From Meloidogyne chitwoodi (taxonomy: Eukaryota; Nematoda; Chromadorea; Rhabditida; Meloidogynidae): 64,000 nt of DNA. Positions within the stretch are counted from its first letter, which is position 1. Each line of letters starts with the position of its first letter. The notes under the pieces were generated by a model. That model did not search any database, had not been told where the DNA came from, and saw only the letters and a list, made by a program, of their open reading frames with translations. Where the stretch lies: assembly GCA_015183035.1 (NCBI GenBank), contig JACZZP010000008.1:1550001-1614000 (forward strand), read 5' to 3'. The translations under genes were made by a program, and so were the position numbers. Of the stretch, positions 47,579 to 62,082 are shown piece after piece.

Positions 47579-48008
47579 ATGAATGAAGAAGAAGAAAATA
47601 ATAATAATATTAATATAAATAATAAATATTATTATAAACAAAATAAAGAAAAACCTAAAATATTAAAAAAGCCAATACCTAAACCTAGAAGAAGAATAAA
47701 TAATTATATTGAAGAAGAAGAAAAACAACAAAATAATAATTTAAATAATTTGGTTTTTTTTTTTAAATTAATTTAAATTTAATTTTTAGTCTCCCCAATT
47801 ATCTAAAAAAATATTAAAATTAAAAAATCAACAAAAAATAATTATAAAAGAAGATTTAATAAATAAATTAACAAAATTAAATTTAAAAAATATTGAAGAA
47901 ACAAAAAAATTAAAAATAGAAAATAATAAAAAAGAAGAAAATATTAATGGAAAAAAAGGTTTTAAATTTAAAAATAATTTTAAATTTAAAAATATTTATT
48001 TATATTAA
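47579..48008 (+). CDS. Two-exon low-complexity ORF, possibly a 5' part of the RIN gene
   Basis: Exons 47579-47752 and 47790-48008 close in phase to 130 residues. The N-terminus is acidic and Asn-rich (MNEEEENNNNININN), followed by KPKILKKPIPKPRRRINN, a proline/basic motif of the kind SH3 domains bind. The rest is Lys/Leu/Glu-rich (LINKLTKLNLKNIEETKKLK). RIN proteins often have proline-rich segments, and the frame could be spliced onward from the GTTTTAAA after INGKK. It could also be chance coding in AT-rich DNA or a separate small gene. Confidence 0.35.
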
Positions 48009-49763
48009 ATTATTTATTTATAATAAATGACAAAACTTTCATCAATTTTTTATTTTATTTTTAAATAAAAAATAAAAAAATTTTGAAATTTTCAGAAATA
48101 TATTTTTTTAATTATTTATTAATTTTCTTATATTAATTTGCATAATCTGAAATTTAATATATATTTATTTATTTTATTATATATGTAGAAGAAATAATTA
48201 ATTATTTTAATTTTAATTATTTTAATTTTTAATTTTTCAATTAATTTTCTAAAATCTATCATAAACCTGTTTTTTTATTTTTAGAATTTTCTCTCTGTTG
48301 GAATAATTTTTTTCTTATCCCGCAGCTTTTTTTAATTTTTTATTTATCCAAAAAAACTTTAAAAAATAATCTTTATAAAACAGGTGTATTTATTTAATTG
48401 TTTTTTATTTTTAGTCTAAAAAGGAGAAGAGATTGAATTTTTTAAAATTAATTAATAATTAAATAATAATATTTTTTATTTAATTAATTTATTTATTTTT
48501 CTCTCTCAAAGCACCTTTTGTTATTTATTATTTTTATTATTTATTTATTTATTGTCCTTCATGACTTCCGCCTTTGTTTTGTGTCCATCACTCTTGTCGG
48601 ACAACTATTTTTAAGGACATTCATTGTGTTTTTGGATTATATTCTTTGAAGAATTTTTTCTTTTTCTTTTTTTGCTCACACCTTTATATTTATTTATTTT
48701 AATATTAAATAAATAACCAAAATAATCTCTTAAATTTATAAATAATATTAAGCTAACAAATTATTTTGTTAATTCTCTCAAAATATAACCTTTATTCTAA
48801 AAAATAAAATAAATATTTTTATTAAAAAAAAGTTTTTCTTTTTTTACAACATTTTTTCATCCAATTTCCCCTCTTCTTTATTTCCCCTCTCCCTTAAAAA
48901 AATTTCCGCGTCCATTTTTTGCTCGGCAGAATCAATAAATAAATCTTTCTTGTCCAGGTGAATAGGTCAATGAATTTATTTATTTTAGATATTTTAGATA
49001 TTTTTAACATTTTTTGACCAATTTATTTATTTATGGCCTTAAATATTTATTTATTTTTACCTTTATTTAATGGCCAATCTTTTTTATTTTATTTTACCAT
49101 AACTAATGACACACTTTTATTTTTAAATATATAAAAAAAATTATTTATTTATTTATTAGAAAAAATGTTAAAAAAAATAAAATTAATTAAATTTTCTTTT
49201 ATTTTTATAAATATTTAGGTAAAATAAATTAAATAATTCTTTTATAATTAATTAAATAAAATATTAAATTAATTATTAAAATAATAATAATTTTGTGTTT
49301 ATCCAGAAAATATCTTCTTCTTCTTCTTTCTTCTTCTCTTTTTTTATTTGCTCTAAATTTTTTTAGAATGGTAGTAACTGACATTTTTACAATTTTACAA
49401 GGTAATAAAATTGTAGAGAGAGAGGAACGACTTTCTTTTTAAATAAATAAATATATCTTTTTATATCCTCTATATCTGTAAATATATTTACAATTAAAAA
49501 ACAATTTGTCTTATCATTGATTTTATTATTATAAATATATTTATTTAAATTATAAAAAATTTAGTTTAAATTTTTCAATTAAAATAAATTATTATAAAAA
49601 TAATTTTTCCAGGGGGATTTTTTTTAATTAATTAAAGTTATTAATATTTCCTTTTTTAAATGTTAAATTGTTCCAAAAATATTTAACAATTTTTATTTAA
49701 AATTAATTATATAAATTTAACAATTTTAGTTTCTCCCTCTCAATTATTTTTTAATTGCCCTAG
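48009..49763. other. AT-rich stretch between the small ORF and RIN exons
   Basis: No confident exon is found. A candidate short exon (MVVTDIFTILQ, 49369-49402) precedes a GTAATA donor, but its phase does not fit the first RIN exon at 49764. The rest is AT-rich and may be a long 5' intron. Confidence 0.35.
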
Positions 49764-52700
49764 GGCATCACCTGAAGCAACGGGTTCTTCACTTAATTCT
49801 CCAACTTCTCCTTCTCTTCTATCCACTAATTTTGTACAAAATTGGCAAAATGTGGAAGAGGAAAAAGAAGAAAATAAAAAAATAAAAGAAGATTTTTTAT
49901 TAAAAGAATTAGTAGAAGAAGGAGATAATTCAAGTTTATTAATTGCTTCTTGGTTAGATTGTAGTAGTTCTACTTCTTTTAATTATAATAATAATGAATT
50001 AGAAATTATTGAAGTAATTTAATTAATTTTAATTTAATATAAATATATTTAAAATTAATTAAAATTGTTAGGAATAGTCAAATTGAATTTAAATTAATTA
50101 GAATTGGGTTTAGACTGAAAAAAGAATTTAAATATATCTTTGGAATATTTGGGAAATTAAAATATATATTTAATTAAATATTACTTTTATTAATTATTCT
50201 AATATCCTCTAATTTCATTAAATATCAATAAAAATTTAAAAAAATATAAAATTATTATAGGGAAAGAATTTCCTTTTAGAAAAGTTAATTTATCCTCATA
50301 ATAAATTTATTAAAATATTTTTTCTTAAAAATTATTTTTTAGAATCAACGTCCTCCTTTTTCATTGGATCGATTAGTTCCACCAGAATTACAATTAGAAA
50401 TTAAAAAACCAATTGAAAATAATGAAAAAAAAATTTATGGAGAATTTTCATTACAAAAGTCATCAGTTAGTGGGCAATGTCAAGGAATTGTTTTTGTACA
50501 TTTTCATCAAGAAAATAATTTTTTAAAAATTAAAATTGAAAAAGAAGAAAATAAAAAAAAGAAAATATTTTTATTAAAAAATAATAATGCAGGTATTTTT
50601 TTAATAAATAATTTATTTAAAAATTATTTTAAAAGTTTATAAATTTTATTAGAGAGAAAAGGGTGGGGAGAGGAATAATTTTATTTTTTTTACTGATTAA
50701 GCAAAGGAAATAAAAAAATATAATTTTATTATAAATTACCATATAAATGTATTTATTTTTAAAAAAGGGAAAATTATTTTAAATATTTTTTTTAATGATT
50801 AAAAAAAAAGATTATATTTAATTTAATTTAATTTTTATATAAATAAATATATTTAATTAATTTTATATATTTTTTAGTGCCATATAAAGAACAAAAAATA
50901 GAAAAAGAAAAAATAAATAAAAATAATTCATTATATTCTTCATCATCTTGTTCATTATCTCTTCGTTCTAATATAACTTTAATTGAACAAATTGTAAAAT
51001 CTCATCCAATATGGTTTCTTCCACATTTAGATAGACAAGCAGCTTCTCATCTTTTAAGAAATCAAGAAACTGGAGTTTATTAATTTAATTTAATTTAAAT
51101 ATTTTTAATTTATTTTAAAATAAAGGTATTTATTGTTAGAGGTTCTAGCCGTATAATAATTAATAATTCTTCTTTTAATAATAATAATTGTTCTTCTCCT
51201 ATTTCTGTTATGGCACTTTCTGTTAAATTAAATTCATTAAAATTTGAAGAAAATAAAGAAGAAAATAATAATGAAGATATAGAAGAAGAAGAACAATTAG
51301 ATCATTTTTTACTTGAAGCAGTAGGTTCTGGACAATCTGTTAGATTACAAGGATCGGTAATTTAAAAAATATTTTTATTTATTTTTATTATTTTTTAAGC
51401 CTCGTACTTTTAGTTCATTACCTCTTTTATTAGAATATTATAGTCAACCAGAAGCTATTCAAGAACTTAAATGTAATCTTTGTTTGCCTAATGCTATTAC
51501 TAAATGTGAATCAATTAATGCTTTACAGGGATTAGCACTGATGGGACAAGGCTAGTTTTTTTATTTATTTTAAATTATTTTAATATTTTTATTTTCTTAT
51601 CATTTAATTATTGCTATTAATAATAAATTAAACCTTTTAATTAATTTATTATTTAAAATATTTTTATTTTTTTTGATCATTTATATGAAAAAAAGATTTA
51701 AAAATATTTAGGATTAAAAATAACTATAAATATAAAAAAGTGAATTATTTATTTTTTATTTAAAAATTTAAATTATAAGAGGATTTTTTATTAAAAAAAT
51801 AATATTTTTTAAATTTTATTTTTTTTTAATTTTTTGTTCTCTTAAATTGTCCTTTTAAAATCCGAGGATTACTAACTACTAAAATTGCGGAAAGGGGGGA
51901 TATAATAACAAATATATTATTTATTTATTTAAATGTGTGACCTTCTTTTTTATTTTTATAAGAAAATAAAAATACGCGCGTCACACAAAACAAAAATAAT
52001 TTTGGCGAGAAGAACTCCATCAGAAGATTTACAAAATATATATATCGGTCAATAAATAAATAAATAAAATTAATGACAGATTTTTAGTAAAATAAAATAA
52101 AAATTTTATTTTAAAACTGAATATTTTTATTTAAAAATCAAAATAATCTCTCACTTTTTAATTCTTGCAAATTGATTTATTAAATATTAAATTTAAAAAA
52201 TAAAATTAAAAATCTAACTTTTTATTATTTTATTTTTTAAAATCTTATCTTCTTTTCTATTTATTTTATAAATATTTCACATCAATTTTATTTTCAAATT
52301 GCCATTTATATTTTATTTAATTAATCTTTTATTTTGTTGTTGACAATTTAAAATATATTAATTAATTTAATTAATTAAATATTTTTAAATAATTAAATTA
52401 ATTAAATATTAATAAATATATATTTTAATTAATTAATTTAAATTTAATTTATTTTTTAGATTTTTGGACAAGTCCATTAGCTTTTCAAAATGTACAAATA
52501 ACTAAATTATTAAATAATAATAATAATAATAATGATTATAATTATTATTCTACAAATAATTCACAACAATGTAATTCTTCTTCCTCTTCTCTAAAAAGTG
52601 GTCTACTTCCTACAATTCCAATAATTCCAACATTAATACATCCTAAAATGGGAACTTTTATTACACAACAACAAACAACGGTAAAATAATTAAATATTTT

Positions 52701-55700
52701 AAAAGAATTAATATTTTTATTTAAATTTATTTAATAATAATTATTATTTAGTATAATAATCAAAATAATAATAATAATTATCATTTCTTTTATTGTCAAT
52801 CTCCATGTCCATCAATAACATCAACAACAGCATCTGCTCCTCCTTTTCAAACTTCTTCTTCTTTATTTAATAATAATAATAATAAATTAATTAATAATAA
52901 TAATAATTGTTGTTGTTATAATAATAATTGTTTTGGTTATAAACAACAAATTATAATAAAACAAAATAAACAATTTGGTAATAATTTAATTAATTAAAAT
53001 AATTTAATTAATTTATTTATTTTAAAAGCACTTCCTTTACGTAAAAGTCGTTCAGTTCAATCATCTTTTCTTTCAAATAATAATCCATTAGAACAACAAA
53101 AACAATATTCTTCTAATAAAACTTTTTTATTTTGTCAATCCCCAAATACCCAAAGTTTAAGGGAATCTAATAATTATGAACAAAGATTTGCACAAAAGAA
53201 GAGAGGAACTGAATCTTTTTTACGTTCATTATTTTCTCCATCACCTCAAAGAAGAAAACAAAAAGGAGAGGGAAGAAATGATGGAAGTAGTTGGGAATGG
53301 ATGCCTTCACCAGCAAATAGTCCATTATGGGAAGAAGAATTACCTAATAATAATATAAATTATAGGTAAAAGAAAATTATTAATTAATTATTTATTTATT
53401 TATTAATTTAAGTATTAATTCTTCTTCTCAAAAACAATTTTTAAAAACAAATTCTCAATTAAAAAAACAACAAAGTTGTTCAATATTTGCAAGATTAAAA
53501 GGAAATTTTAGGCGAACAAGTAGTTCAGGAATTTCTCCTTCTATAAAAGATAATTGGCAAGAAAATAATAAAAGTAAATATTTAGAAAATAAAAAAATAT
53601 ATTTTTAATTTAATTAAAATATATTTTTAAGTAAATAATGAAATTCTAAATGTACGTCAATCAGCTTTTAGACGTACAAATACAGATTTAGGTAATTCAT
53701 CAAATAATAATAATAGAATAACAACAGCTTTAAATAAAATAAAAAAACAACAATTAATTAATAATAATAATATTCCTCAACTTGCTAGAGTTTTACCTCA
53801 ACCTAGAATAACAAAAACAAATTTAAATAATAATAGGTAATTATGTTTTTATTAAAAATAATATAAATTAAATAATTAATTAAAAATATATTCTTTCTTT
53901 ATTATTATTCTTTATAATAGGGAAGATAACTAAAAATGAGAGAATTTGTTAAGGGAAAATATTTTTAAAGAATTAATATTAAATTAAATATTATTTAATT
54001 AAATATATATTTATTAATAATATATGTATAATTTAATCATTTCTTAAAACATTTTTCTTTATTTTTTTTTCTTTTCTCAATTTTAATGATGATCGTTTTT
54101 TGCCCTTTTTCGGGGAAAGATGTTAAAAGAAGAAGAAGGAGATCATAAAAATTGAGGGAAGAATGTTTGTAAATAATTATGAATAATTTTATATTATTTA
54201 TATAAAGGGAAAATGTACTTAAATATATTTATTTATTTATATTACTAAATATTTTATTAATATTGTTAAATATTTTATTAATTTAATTTTGTTAAATATT
54301 TAATTTTCTTTAATTTTCTTTTAAATATTAAAAGATCAACTACCCCTACCTAAATATAGTATATTAGTATCTCTCTTAATTTAATAAAAATTAAATTTAA
54401 ATTTTAAAAATATTTATCAAACAAATTATTATCTTTTTTTTTAATTTTTATATTAGCTTAAATTATTTTTTATTTAAATTTCTTCATTTTTTTAATCGTT
54501 TGAAAAAAACTTTAAATTTAAGAAAATAAATTTATTGATCAATTAATTCTTTTTTTTTTTTTACAATTTTTTCTTTACTTTTTTATTCTCACACAGTCAT
54601 TATATTATTTACACACTCTCCTTTTGTGAAAATATACAAGAGTACTTGAATATATATATTCTTCTCTCACCTTCTCACTGTAATATACTTACAGCTTTTA
54701 AAAATTATTTTATTCCGAAAAAAGGTTTTTTTGTGTTTTTTTAATATTATTTTTTATAAAAGAGACTATATTAAATTACCAAAAAAAAGAAAAAAGATTA
54801 AAATAAATTTTATTTTAAATATATATTTTGGACAAAAGTGAATGAGAAAAGATATATTTTGCTTGCTAAAAAAAATAAGAAAATATTTAAGAAAATTTAT
54901 TTTAATAAAAATAAGTCAAAAAGTGTTCATACCGAGACCTAAAAATAAATAAATAAATAAAAAAATATTATATTTAAATATTAATAATAAATTAAGAGAT
55001 TAGTAAAATATATTTACCTTTAATAATTAATTTATTTTTTTAATTCATAAATTTTTAAAATTATTTAATTTTTTACTATTTGAAAAGTAACTTTTTTTAT
55101 TATTTTTTAAGCTTTTTTGTTAAATAATAAAAGATTTTCTTTGATCGATTGCTAAGAAAAATAAACACCAAAATATTATTTTATTTTCTTGTTTTATTTT
55201 TCTAAGCATATTTTGGTCAGAAAATTCATTTAAATAAGTAAAAAATTTTTTTAATTTTTTAGAGATTTTTCTAAAAATTTTAAAAATATTTTGGAAATTA
55301 TTTGTTTAAAATAATTATTTATTTACATTTTAATATATTTTATTTAAATATTTTTAACAAAAATGTTCTTTTATTAAAAAATTTAATTAATTTATTTTTT
55401 CAATTAAATTCTTTAATTTTTATTTAAAACAGATGTGAGACAAAAATAAAAAGTTTATTTTTATTAAAAAAAAGTTTATTTATTTTTTCAACACTTTGAA
55501 TAATTTAAAAATAAAATAATTATTTTATTTATCTTTTTTTCTTTTTTATTTATTTTAAATTAAATATATATTTTTATTTTATTTTAAAAATTACTTATTT
55601 AAAATAATAATTATATTTTTAAATTTTAAATTTTTATTTTTAGTAATAATAACAACAAAAATAATATTTTTATTACTCCATCATTTTCTAATAATTCACC

Positions 55701-58700
55701 AGCTAATATTAAAAAACAAAATCAAGTTATTAATAAAAATATAAAACAACATTTAAATAATAATTTTAATAAAAGTTTAAATAATTCTACTAATTTTTCT
55801 CATAGATTTTGTGCTAATAATAAAAATCAAGCAGTCATTGCAGCTGTTAGAAATTTATTTTTTTTAATTAAATTTAAAAAATTAAATATTTTGTAATATT
55901 TATACATAAATATAAGTGCCTAATGAAAAAAATAAAATAATTTTTTTTAAATATTAATAAAATTATAAATAAATAATTATTAAGGTACGTCCACAACCAA
56001 AAATGGTTTTAATAAATTCATCTAATAAATTACAAATAAAAGAAACAGAAAAAGAGGAAAAAGAGGAAGATGAAGAAAATAATAAAAATAATAATTTATC
56101 AGAATATACATATTTAAATGAATTATTTAAATTAGAACCTTCAACTAGTACTGAAAATGATAATAATAATTATTTTAAAAGTAATTTAATTTAATTTAAT
56201 TAAAAAAATATTTATTTTTAAAATAATTTAGAAGGAAGTGATGAAGTAAGTATTGCTGGAACTGATTTTAATGAACCCTGGGATTCAAATGCTTGGGAAA
56301 ATTTATTAGAAATTACTAAATTTGCTGATGCTAAAACTGAAAGTTTTTTAATTAAAAATTATTATTTTATTTTATTCTTTGTAGTTCCAATATTGAGTCA
56401 AAGACAAAGGAGAAGACATAGTAGCAGTTGTGGTTCTTCTTCTATTTCTTCTAATGGATCAACTTGGAAATTAAATTCATCACCTGATGATGATAATGAT
56501 GAATATAATAATATAAAAATAAATAAAAAAATTAAATCAAAAAAAAAAGAAGAAGAAGAAGATATTAATGTAGCTGAAGAAGCTGTAGCAATGGCTGTTG
56601 TTTTAGCAGGGAATGGAACTTTACCTAATAGGAAAAAGTCTAGACCAATGAAATGGTTATGTGAAGAAGAAGAAAATGAAAAATTAGAAGAAAACAAAGA
56701 AGAAGAAGAAAAAGAACGTGATGATAAAATTAATATGGTAAAAATGAAGATTTTTTAATAAATTTGAGAGTTTTATAGGAGAAAACTTGGGAATTTTATT
56801 TTTTAATAATTTAGGAGAGTTATTTATATATTAATTAAAAATATTTATTTTATTTTATAGAATAATAATATAAATAAAATACAACAACAACAAAATACTT
56901 CTCTAGATACTCTTATATTAATTGAACAAGCAGCAAAAGCTGCAAATTATTCACGTTGTAATATTTCCCAAAAAGTTAGATGGACAAGAAATTGTCGTGA
57001 AGTTAGTACTTCACTTATAGATATTCCATCATCTTCTTCTTTTTCTACTATACAAAAAGATCAACAAAATATTAAACAATTAAATGGTTATTATATTATA
57101 GATTTTTAATTATTATTTACTTAATTGTTTAATAAAAAATAATTTATATTTTTTCTTAAATATATTTTTGGTATTAAATATTTTTTATTTATTAGTACAT
57201 ATTCCTTTAATTATTTTTGATTTTTTATAGGTAATTAATTTATTATTTAATTCTAATTTAATCTAGTATTTTTTGCGTTATTTGGCATTTTGTTTACTCT
57301 TTTTTATTTTTATTTTCTTACATATTTTTTAACAAATTATATATTTTTTTGAAATTATTGTTATCTAGTTTTCAATCTTTTTTTCATGTCAAATTCAAAA
57401 ATTTAGTATAATAAATTTTACTCAATTAAATTTTTAATTTATAGATAAATTTCCTGTTGATTCTATGGATGAATTTATAGTAGAAAGTGGAGGAGGACGA
57501 CATAGAAGAAGTGAAAGACGTATTCAAGCAATGATGGAAAAGTCAATTGGAGAGCAACATATTCATCATACTCATCAAACTGCTTTTCATTCTGTTACAG
57601 GTTATTCTACATCAATTGATGAATTAGGCAGTCAACACAGTCGGACTGGTTCTATTTGTCCATCAATAACACCTGTTTTATCTCCATCACGTCTTCGAAA
57701 TACTTCAAATGATAGTCAAGGAGAGAAAGATCCTGCTTTGGTTATTCAACAATATGTCGAGACGTAAGAATTTTTAATTATTATTTTTTATGATAAATAA
57801 GCTTTAAAAATTAATGTTTTATGACATAAGGCACCACAGATTAAGAATTTTCAGAAAGAGATTCAAAAAAATTTTAATTGAAAATTTAGTTTATCTACTG
57901 ATGATCAAACAGTTTTTGGTGCAACACTTCAACGATTTATTGAATGTACACTTTTAAGTCGAGAACAAGATCCTTATATTGTTGTCCGACGTGTCCGTCA
58001 ATTTCTTAATGGGTTTATTTAAATTTTTATTTATTTTTCTTAAATTTCTTTTAATCTACAGAATAAAAAATTATCTAGTCAAGAATGGTGAAAGTGATTT
58101 ACACATGGTTATTGAACGGGAAAGTGACCGGTTGCACGCTGATGAGTTTCTCAATATTGATGCAATTTTGGAAACAGTTTTAAATAAAATATTGCTTGGC
58201 AAGTTTTTTAATTAAATTGAATATTTAACTTTGTATATTTTTCAGTAAAGATAAAGGCACAGCTTTACCGTTTAATGATTATGGAGAATACAAGAAATGG
58301 AGAATTGGGAAAACTTACAGAAAATTTATCTTTAGTTCGTGCAATGAACTCTGAAGAATTGGGATTTTCTGAAGATACTGTTTTGCCTGATAAGGTTTCT
58401 TTTTATTAATTAAATTTCATTTAAAATTTTTTTATTTTAGACTAGAATGGAATCAATAAATAGACAATTGAGAAAAATGCAAAATCATTATTCTCCATTA
58501 AAAAAACTTCAATTGCTCCTTCGTGCCTTAGCTTTAGCAGTTCCTCATTTGCCTTTACTTTCATCAAGTGAATTACAGAGGCAACAACAACAACAACAAC
58601 AAAGTTTTATAGCCGCTCAAAATAGTAACAGCTCTGTTTTTCTTTCTCCTATTGCTCAAACGTCAAGTAGCCTTGGGGCAGGAGGAGGACGTTTACGTTC

Positions 58701-59937
58701 AAATTCTGGAAGTAGCAGTGGAGGAGCTGTTGCTGCTGCACTTAAACATCCACCAGCTGATGGTATTAGTTTCTTTAATTAGACTTTACTATCAAATTAG
58801 AAATACTAACTTTTATGTTAAAGTGTTCTTAAAATTTGATTTGTAAAGTTAAGGGAAATATTGTGATTTTTGACTTTTTTCTCAGTAATTTTTTTAAATT
58901 AAATTTGCAGAACTCATCCGTTGGCTTGTTTATTTGCTAGCTCGTAGTTCAACAATTAATTGCGAGATTGAAGCCTGGTATATGTGGGAATTATTGCCTC
59001 AACAAGTTTTATCAACTGGTGATGCTTCCTATTTTCTTTCTATTCTTTTTTCTGCTGTTCACGTTATTAAACATCCAGGTAAAGATTTTTTTAAATATAA
59101 AGTCTTTTATATTTTTTAAGAAATTGTTAAACGATTGAAAAATGTTTCAATAATGCCTGGTCGTCATCCTTTGCCAAACTTTCCAGATTTCCTTGGTTCT
59201 CAATCGGTTAGAATTTATTTATTATTTTTTTATTAAAAATTAAAAAAAAGACTCTTCATGATAATGATGATTTTGTTTGTAATAACTCTGATCTTTTACT
59301 TCGTGTTGCCATTCCAAATGAACAAGAAGGCTCAATAGAATATCATACATTTCCAGTACTTCCCAAAATGAATGTTTCCAAACTTTGTCGTGTTATTGCT
59401 CATCAATTTTCTGTATTAAATTTTTTTCTATTTATTAATTATTTTTTTTAATATTTTAGGTCAGTAATCCAGAAGATTATGGATTGTAAGAATTTTTTAT
59501 AAATTTATTTTTAATAATTAATTTATTTTGTTAGATATGTTCTCTTTGATGGTTATGAAACAGTCCTCAGCCCTGATGAGTTTCCTCATTTGGTAAGAGA
59601 TAATATGGTCCAATCTGGTAAAACACATCTTTTTGCTTATAAACGTTCTGAGACAAGAATTGCTTGGCCAAAACAGGCTTTCTCTAATTTTGGGACTACA
59701 AGTACATTAAATACAGAAAAGAAAAAACTTTTTGTTGAACCAAAATGTTTTAATATTCAACAACAATGTCAACAACCATCTTCTTCTTCTGCATCTTCAT
59801 CAAGAATTGTGACCTCTTCAAATGGTGAAAAAGGAAGAATTAAGACTTTAACAAAAAGTAGTAGTAGCAATAATAAATTAACAAATAATAATAAAGCTAT
59901 ATTATTATTTAATAATAATTTAGGAATGCATGCGTAA
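49764..59937 (+). CDS. rin-1: RIN-family Ras/Rab interactor (Rab5 GEF): SH2, RIN-homology, VPS9 and RA domains
   Basis: A guanine-nucleotide exchange factor that activates Rab5 on early endosomes downstream of Ras and receptor signalling. More than 20 exons. Order: Ser/Thr/Glu-rich lead; SH2 domain (50940-51550; HPIWFLPHLDRQAASHLLRN, FIVRGSSR) with an acidic insert in the middle; then DFWTSPLAFQ after a GC-AG intron. Next is a very long Asn/Gln/Ser-rich linker (52500-56900) with Arg/Ser patches. The RIN-homology and VPS9 part follows (57450-59210): FIECTLLSREQDPYIVVRRV, VLPDKTRMESINRQLRKMQ, INCEIEAWYMWELLPQQVL and TGDASYFLSILFSAVHVIK. Last is a Ras-association region (59270-59640; FPVLPKMNVSKLCRVIAHQF, VLFDGYETVLSPDEFPHLV) and a Ser/Asn tail with stop at 59935-59937. 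The 5' end is unresolved. It is the only rin-like gene in the window, and domain order matches animal RIN1-3 and C. elegans RIN-1. Confidence 0.85.
51551..52459 (+). other. Probable GC-AG intron of the RIN gene
   Basis: The SH2 exon ends ALMGQ with CAAG followed by GCTAGT at 51551. The next exon starts after TTTTTTAG at 52459 and reads DFWTSPL in the right phase (G plus AT). No GT donor nearby keeps the frame. It is about 909 bp long, large for this genome. Confidence 0.6.
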
Positions 59938-60436
59938 TAATATAATATATTTATTACCTTTTTTTTGCATATTTTTTATTGAAAATGCCACAAAAATTTT
60001 GTATATTTTTTAAAAATTAAAATTATTTTTAAAAATAATTTTTCAAAATAAAGATGAGATTTTTTGGCTTCAATAAAAAGTTTTTTTATAATCGCTGCCT
60101 TTACAAATTAAATTTTTTTTATAATTATTCCACAAATATTTAATGCAAATTTACATTTGTTATGTTTTTTTTTTCAATTTTTATTTCAAAATGAATATTT
60201 TAAAAATTGAAAGCCATCATTTTTATCTAAAAATATTATTTAAATTTTGACCAAAATAAAGTTCTACTTATTTTTTTATTTTTTATTAATTAAATAATAT
60301 ATTTTTTAAAATAATAATTATAAAAGAATTAATTAAATAATATTTTTATTCAAATTATTTTTAAAAATTAAAAAAAAATAAATAAAATATTTCACAAAAA
60401 TATTTTAAAAATTTAAAATAATTATTATCATTTATT
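59938..60436. other. Convergent intergenic region
   Basis: The 3' flanks of the RIN gene (+) and of the Tyr-rich secreted gene (-). AT-rich with nothing else recognisable. Confidence 0.4.
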
Positions 60437-62082
60437 TTATTTTTGTTTATTATATTCTTCACTGTTATATTCTCTTCCATGATGATGATTATAATTTTTA
60501 TTTTCATATTCTCCTCGATGATGATGATATTTTGGTTGTTCATCATAGTGGTGGTTATAGCCTTGTTTTTCACCATAATAATAATTATTATTATTTTCTT
60601 TTGGTTTTGGATATTCTTCATATTTATTAATTCCATAACCATCATATTCTTAAATTAATTAATTTAATTTTTAAATCTTAAATTAATAATTTACCTCCAT
60701 ATCCTTCTTTTGGTGTTCCATATTCTTCATTATTATTATATTTTGGTGCTCTATATCCTTCATCTATATTTTAATTAATTTTATTATAATTTTATTATAA
60801 TTTATTTCTTACTTTCATATCCTCCTCTTTGTTGTTGTCCATATTCTTCATTTTTATATTCTTCCTCTTTATTATTATATTCATCATTTTTCTTTCCATA
60901 ATATCCTCTTGATTTTTTATTTCCATAATAATAATTATTATTATTATATCCTTCATTTTGGTCAACACTATAAACTCTTGGAGAACAACAAACACAACGT
61001 GGATTCTTCAAAATAAATAAATTAAATTAATTTTTAAATTTAATTATAAAATTACATTTGGACTTTTAGGGTAATTATTATAATAATTCTGATAATTAAT
61101 AGATGGAGGAGAGGCATAAGTAGATTGTTGTTGTTTATATTCTTCTTCTTCTTTTTTATATTCTTTATTTGGAGAAGGTGTATAAGCAGAAGGTGTTGCA
61201 TCACGTTTTGAACGATACTTTAAAAATTAAATATTTAAATTAATTTTAATTAAATAAATGACCGGTCCAGAAGATGCTGAAGAAGAATATTTTAATAAAT
61301 TAATTTCATCATAATCTACTACAAAACCAAAAATTGAATCTTTTGCAATAGAACGTTCTTTACGAGCTAAAATAATAATTATTTATTTATTTAAAAAATA
61401 AAAAACAAACCAGCCATATGACAACATTTTCTACAATCTTCATCACTTCCTGAGGCAATTATTGAACAACGAAGTCTGTGACAAAAAATTAAAATAAATT
61501 AATTTTAACTAAAATACCTATGTGCTTTAGCTACTTTATAAGAAGAAGAATGTCCTCCATAATTATTTTTATATTCATTTTCTGATCTTTTTGTTCGTTT
61601 TACTTTTGTTTCTTCATACCCTGCTGGATAAGAATTTGTTCCATAATTTGCTTAAAATAATTTATTTTCTTTAAATATTTTTTTGTTACCTCCTTCATTA
61701 TATTCTCCAGTAGATCCTTTCTTGTATGCATTATCACTGCTAGTAACCCTTAAAAAATATTTTTTAAAAATAATTAAAAATAATCAAATACACAAGTACA
61801 GAAGCATCCAAATCACAGACATACTCTAAAAAATTAAAAAAAAATTAATTAAATAATTAAAAATTATTACCATCAATAATACGACGTCCTTGGCCATATT
61901 TTACCTCATATTCATTAGAATAACCACTTCCATACTTAAATTAATTTTTAAAATTAATTTTAAATATTAATTACCTCGTTTTTTGGTTTTTCATAATTTG
62001 CTTGAATTAAACAAATAAATAATGTAGAAAATATTGGAAAAAGAAGAATTAAAGAAGATTTTTTAATTAAATTACTTGTCAT
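60437..62082 (-). CDS. Secreted Tyr/Asn/Gly-rich protein with Cys cluster
   Basis: It starts MTSNLIKKSSLILLFPIFST, a signal peptide ending near LIQA, followed by NYEKPKNE. About ten short exons follow. A semi-conserved middle contains GQGRRIID, YVCDLDASV, RCSIIASGSDEDCRKCCHMA and FGFVVDYDEINLLKY. After YRSKRDATPSAYTPSP, the frame reads CVCCSPRVYSVDQNEGY and then a long Tyr-rich tail (RGYYGKKNDEYNNKEEEYKN, HHHRGEYENKNYNHHHGREY) ending at 60437. KRTKRS and RSKRD are dibasic sites that a furin-type protease could cut. The tyrosine-rich tail suggests a matrix, cuticle or eggshell protein cross-linked through tyrosine, but this is inference and no named family is assigned. It is divergent from another Tyr-rich secreted gene at 63177. 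Confidence 0.65.

Noticed and set aside
60361..60658. Hydrophobic Ile/Met-rich ORFs on both strands
   Set aside because: These are out-of-frame readings of the AAT-rich Tyr/His-rich coding exon of the secreted gene.
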